From assembly GCA_033809415.1 (NCBI GenBank), contig JAPXLT010000096.1, positions 1 to 15,405 on the forward strand: 15,405 bases of DNA, given 5' to 3'. How positions within the stretch are numbered: the stretch's first letter is position 1; every line of letters begins with the position of its first letter. The stretch comes from JAQVUB01 sp033809415 (GTDB taxonomy: Bacteria > Verrucomicrobiota > Lentisphaeria > Oligosphaerales > Oligosphaeraceae). Below the pieces are notes generated by a model, which saw only the letters and a program-made list of their open reading frames with translations, did no database searches and was not told where the DNA came from. Shown one piece after another: positions 12,089 to 15,405 of this stretch. The position numbers were made by a program, and so were the translations under genes.

Positions 12089-14386
12089 ATGCGTTCAGGT
12101 TACATTTTCGTTGCGATATTCGTCATTTTATCTAGTTTTCTCCGGGCGCAGGATTTCCAGTCGTTGCTCGAGGCTGACGAATTAAAGATCGAGGCTGATG
12201 AGTTATCTCACAATGTTGAGACGGGGGCGGTTTTGGCCAAGGGGAATGTTGTTGTCACCTATGGTATCCTCAAGCTGACGGCGAAGGAGGCTTCGATCAA
12301 TCAGAAGACTTTTGACTATACGGCTTCTGGCGATGTGGTGATTACCATGCAGGATCAGGGCAGCTGGCAGGCACCGGCTCTGCAGGGGAATTTTCAGAAG
12401 AAAACACTGCGTTTTGGTCCCTTCCGGCTCGAGAGCAAGGTTTGGTTTGCAGCTGGCGAAGAGGGGACGATGGATGAGGCAGGCAGCAAGCAGATCCGGA
12501 AGGGCTGGTTGAGCACCTGTGACTGTCCACAGCCGCACTACTGCCTGCAAGCTGCGCAAATGACGCATCGTTCCGATCAGACCTTTACCGCGAAGCACGT
12601 CGTCCTGAAATTCGGACGAGTGCCCGTCTTCTATCTACCCTGGTTGTGGGGCAGCACAAATGCCGACCAGGCCGGACTGATTATCAAGCCGGGCTATTCC
12701 GGGCGGAAGGGCGCCTATCTGCAAGTCGGCAGAATCTGGAAGAATGAAACGATAGGCGATAGTAGGCTCTATGTCGATCTGATGTCCAAACGAGGTGTCG
12801 GCGCTGGTTACAGCAGCGAATTTGAAAGTGCGCAGCGTGAATTGAAGACGCAGCTTTATGCGCTGCATGACAATGATACGCCGGAAACCTCCCCTGGCTT
12901 CAACAGACGCTTTGAAGCGGAGGAAGACCGTTTCCGAGTCAACGCCTATTACCGGCAAGTTCTCAGCGAAGGCTTGTCTTTGCGCATGAATGCGGACTGG
13001 CTCAGCGATTCAGCAATGCTCGAGGACTGGTTCCGGCGGGATTATCGCCGCCTCGAACAGCCCAAATCCTTTGTGGATTTGAGCTATGACCACGCTTATT
13101 TCAATCTGGGTTTGACCGTGCGCCCCCGCGTCAATACATTTTATACGACGATGCAGCAACTGCCGGAACTGCGCCTGACTATCCCGCGCATCGCATTGAT
13201 GGACACTCCATTGCTCTACAACAGCGAAAACAGCCTGGGCTATTACAGCCTCAAATGGCGCAACAACGACCGCGACCGCGATGAATTCATTCCCGCAGCG
13301 GATTATCTGCCGCTGCTGCATAACGATCCGGATGATTACGCCAGTTTCCGCGCCGACACCCTGCATACCTTCTCTTTGCCGCTCGATCTCCGGGACACAC
13401 TGACATTGACCCCCAGGGCCAGTTTCCGCGCCACTTCTTATAGTCGCACCAGTCGGCGCAAAATCAGTCAGCAGGATTTGGCGGATCGCATTGCCGCCGA
13501 TAATCCCGATGCCCCGCAGAATCTGTTTCCGGTGCAGGATTATGACGATGCAGGCGGCAGCAGAACCCGCTTCGCCGCAGAATTTGGCATGGAAATGAAA
13601 AGCAAGTTTTACAGTGACTGGCAGGAATTCAGCCTGAAGGGATTGAACATTGATGGGCTGCGCCATGTTGTCGAACCATATCTGAATTATACTTTTGCCC
13701 CGGAACCCTCCGAAGACCGCGACCATCTCTACTTCTTTGATGAAATCGACCGCCTCGAAAAACAGCATTTTCTGCGTGTTGGCTTGGATCAGCGCTGGCA
13801 GACTCGGCAGGCAGAGCAAATTCGTACGCTGCTGAACTGGCAGACCTATGCCGATGTACATTTCGACCGCGGCGAGGAATCCGAAAAATACTGGGGTGAC
13901 TTCGGGAACCGCCTGGCTTTCAATATCCGTCCGGATTTTCAGACTTGGGCGGCGCTTCTTTATGATATGGGCGAAGGGGAGATTCATCGTGGTGAATATG
14001 GCTTGCGCTTTGGTGAAGAGGACAAATTCAATGCCCGCGTTAAATATATTTACCGCAACGACCATCTTTCACGCAGCACTTACTCGATGGGCAGCAGCCT
14101 TGTCGATTTCACCGGCGAAAGCAGCTATCTCAAAAAATACTTTGAGACAGCCGACACCCTGACGACGGAGCTGTCCATTCCCATCAATGAACGCACATCC
14201 GCAGAAATCCATATCGAGTATGATCTCGAGGACAATCGCCTTGCCGAGCATACCTATCGGATTACCCGGCAGTTGCATTGCTGGACGATGGTGCTGGGGA
14301 TAGGCTGGGATAATTATGACTTTCAAGCGATGATCATGTTTCGCCTGACCGCCTTCCCGAAAGTCAAAATCGACCTGGATATCTGA
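12089..14386 (+). CDS. lptD: LPS-assembly outer-membrane protein LptD (OstA/Imp family)
   Basis: A 765-residue outer-membrane protein that, with LptE, inserts lipopolysaccharide into the outer leaflet. Residues 1-20 are a signal peptide with cleavage near FLRA/QDF. Residues about 25-125 form the periplasmic OstA/LptA-like domain of repeated beta strands (DELKIEADELSHN, GNVVVTYG, GDVVITMQD). Next come STCDCPQPHYC (C144, C146, C152), cysteines that could form LptD-type disulfides, and VPVFYLPWLWGS (178-189), the characteristic entry to the LptD barrel domain. The remainder alternates polar and aromatic residues as a large beta barrel, including RHVVEPYLNYTF (525-536), and ends in hydrophobic-terminated strands (KVKIDLDI). 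Length matches LptD (about 780). The family call is good; low overall conservation is usual outside Proteobacteria. The TPR lipoprotein gene follows after 82 bp. Confidence 0.86.
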   Translation: MRSGYIFVAIFVILSSFLRAQDFQSLLEADELKIEADELSHNVETGAVLAKGNVVVTYGILKLTAKEASINQKTFDYTASGDVVITMQDQGSWQAPALQGNFQKKTLRFGPFRLESKVWFAAGEEGTMDEAGSKQIRKGWLSTCDCPQPHYCLQAAQMTHRSDQTFTAKHVVLKFGRVPVFYLPWLWGSTNADQAGLIIKPGYSGRKGAYLQVGRIWKNETIGDSRLYVDLMSKRGVGAGYSSEFESAQRELKTQLYALHDNDTPETSPGFNRRFEAEEDRFRVNAYYRQVLSEGLSLRMNADWLSDSAMLEDWFRRDYRRLEQPKSFVDLSYDHAYFNLGLTVRPRVNTFYTTMQQLPELRLTIPRIALMDTPLLYNSENSLGYYSLKWRNNDRDRDEFIPAADYLPLLHNDPDDYASFRADTLHTFSLPLDLRDTLTLTPRASFRATSYSRTSRRKISQQDLADRIAADNPDAPQNLFPVQDYDDAGGSRTRFAAEFGMEMKSKFYSDWQEFSLKGLNIDGLRHVVEPYLNYTFAPEPSEDRDHLYFFDEIDRLEKQHFLRVGLDQRWQTRQAEQIRTLLNWQTYADVHFDRGEESEKYWGDFGNRLAFNIRPDFQTWAALLYDMGEGEIHRGEYGLRFGEEDKFNARVKYIYRNDHLSRSTYSMGSSLVDFTGESSYLKKYFETADTLTTELSIPINERTSAEIHIEYDLEDNRLAEHTYRITRQLHCWTMVLGIGWDNYDFQAMIMFRLTAFPKVKIDLDI

Positions 14387-14433
14387 TAGCCCGTAAAACG
14401 TCAGTGGAAGAAGGGAACCGAGGAATTTTTTTG

Positions 14434-14462
14434 AACAACGAAAAGCACGAAAGGACACGAAA
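14434..14462. repeat. CACGAAAA unit before the TPR lipoprotein gene
   Basis: GAACAACGAAAAGCACGAAA with a following GGACACGAAAA, nearly the same as 9865-9892. It ends only seven bases before the start codon, so the AAGGA inside the repeat is the nearest Shine-Dalgarno-like sequence, at a long spacing. Confidence 0.7.
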
Positions 14463-14468
14463 ATCCAA

Positions 14469-15383
14469 ATGAATAAAATGTCGAATATTTCCGTTCTGGC
14501 CATCAGCTTTCTGCTGCTTCTTTGCAACAGCTGCACTTTCCTGTACGAGCAGCCGCCCTATGAATCGGTCGACGAAATCCGGGAGTTGCATTCTTCCGCA
14601 GAGGCTGCGGAAGCGGCAGGGCGATATAAACAGGCTGCCAAAGTTTATGGACGGCTGGCCAGAATGTATACGGAGAAGGCCAACGTTGCGTTGCTGCTGT
14701 CGAAACAGGCCCGCTGTCAGCTGCTGGCCGGCAAAATTCATGTCGCCAAAGAAAGTTATGAGAAGCTCCTTACCGGATATCCGCTCTATATTTCCTATGA
14801 AAAGACGGTTGACGAGCTGCGACAGCTGGCGGACTGCTTCGAAAACGGAAAAGGCACCTTCCTGGGCATTCACGATGAGCATACAGCAGCGGCCATTTAT
14901 GAACTGATTGTCCGCGAAACTCCCGCGATTCATGTATCCCTGAAAGACCGCATGAAGCTGGCGGAACTCCTGCTGGAAATCAACAACCCCGAGGAGGCTG
15001 CCAATGTCTATCAGGCCATTTTGAAGAAAGACCCCGCCCAGAATGAAGTGCGCCTCGATTTTGCCCTGCTGCTCGAGAAATTCAGCCGAAAAGGTGATGG
15101 CGACGGGCGTAAACTGCGTGCGGCAGTCCGCGAAGCGGAGACCTTCCTTGCTCGAGCTGAAGCGGATCATCCGCGTCGTGCGGAAGCTGAGAAACTGCTG
15201 AAGAATGCGCAGGAAACGCAGGCGGAGCGCTTGCTGGTTCAGGCCAAGTTCTATCTTTTGCGCCGGCATCGCCGTCCGGATGCAGCCAAGCGTTATCTGC
15301 TCGATATCGTCAAGGAATTTCCAGAAACCCGCGCTGCGGAAGAAGCCAGAAGCATCCTGCTGGATGAGTTTAACCTGAAATAA
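14469..15383 (+). CDS. TPR-rich outer-membrane lipoprotein, BamD-like
   Basis: A 304-residue exported protein with an N-terminal signal peptide (hydrophobic core at residues 7-19) and a probable lipidation cysteine C22 in LCNSC. The -3 position is Cys, an unusual lipobox. The mature part is all-helical with tetratricopeptide-like repeats: AEAAEAAGRYKQAAKVYGRL (about 43-62), LLAGKIHVAKESYEKLLTGY (about 85-104), AAIYELIV, then AELLLEINNPEEAANVYQAI (about 164-183), and a last AKRYLLDIVKEFPETRAAEEARSIL-type hairpin (about 275-299). The final stretch, with P-E-T-R-A-A-EEA, resembles BamD/YfiO, the lipoprotein of the Bam complex that inserts barrel proteins such as LptD. It is longer than E. coli BamD (245). 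It could instead be another TPR assembly lipoprotein. It is likely co-transcribed with lptD (82-bp gap). Confidence 0.76.
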   Translation: MNKMSNISVLAISFLLLLCNSCTFLYEQPPYESVDEIRELHSSAEAAEAAGRYKQAAKVYGRLARMYTEKANVALLLSKQARCQLLAGKIHVAKESYEKLLTGYPLYISYEKTVDELRQLADCFENGKGTFLGIHDEHTAAAIYELIVRETPAIHVSLKDRMKLAELLLEINNPEEAANVYQAILKKDPAQNEVRLDFALLLEKFSRKGDGDGRKLRAAVREAETFLARAEADHPRRAEAEKLLKNAQETQAERLLVQAKFYLLRRHRRPDAAKRYLLDIVKEFPETRAAEEARSILLDEFNLK

Positions 15384-15405
15384 ATCTCCCACATAATGGA
15401 GAAAC

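Overview
The window looks like a chromosomal segment of a Gram-negative bacterium. It carries an LptD-type LPS-assembly outer-membrane protein, two predicted lipoproteins (one BamD-like) and ordinary housekeeping genes. The enzyme set (PPi-type phosphofructokinase and an SDR of the fructuronate reductase/D-mannonate oxidoreductase type) suggests a fermentative, sugar/uronate-using heterotroph. The very heavy load of short intergenic repeats, together with this gene set, makes me favour a PVC-group organism, perhaps Lentisphaerota. That placement is inference and low confidence.

Layout. 1-1325 is a gene-free mosaic of repeats. Then on the + strand: SDR oxidoreductase (1326-2183), PPi-phosphofructokinase (2438-3724), a repeat spacer with a probable terminator, an orphan OppF/DppF-type ABC ATPase (4073-5023), and a glyoxalase-II-like metallo-hydrolase (5095-5703). 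After a second gene-free repeat block (5704-6176) come three minus-strand genes: a solitary beta-ketoacyl synthase (6177-7373), an EamA/DMT transporter (7597-8520) and the tRNA thiolase MnmA (8753-9832). Divergently from mnmA, on the + strand, run a lipoprotein (10010-10657) overlapping by 7 bp a divergent purine-nucleoside-phosphorylase-like protein (10651-11643). A TGGAC/GTCCA repeat block follows, then lptD (12089-14386) and a TPR/BamD-like lipoprotein (14469-15383).

Functional themes. lptD and the TPR lipoprotein form an outer-membrane biogenesis pair. The SDR and phosphofructokinase both feed central carbon metabolism. The lipoprotein and PNP-like pair is translationally coupled and of unknown function; the PNP-like member keeps the fold signatures but has changed several residues expected in the active site. 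The other genes look like independent single-gene units.

The most unusual thing here is the intergenic DNA. Essentially every spacer of more than about 70 bp carries members of a small set of repeat modules: an 11-bp GTCCGTGT array, a 7-bp GGGTGCA/GGGGGCA array, CACGAAAA units, TGGAC units, a three-hairpin REP-like element, and a roughly 430-bp multi-hairpin repeat. These are shuffled, inverted and re-joined between sites. Several modules begin exactly at stop codons, and one 7-bp array is translated as the C-terminal tail of MnmA. No transposase, CRISPR array, rRNA or tRNA gene was recognised.
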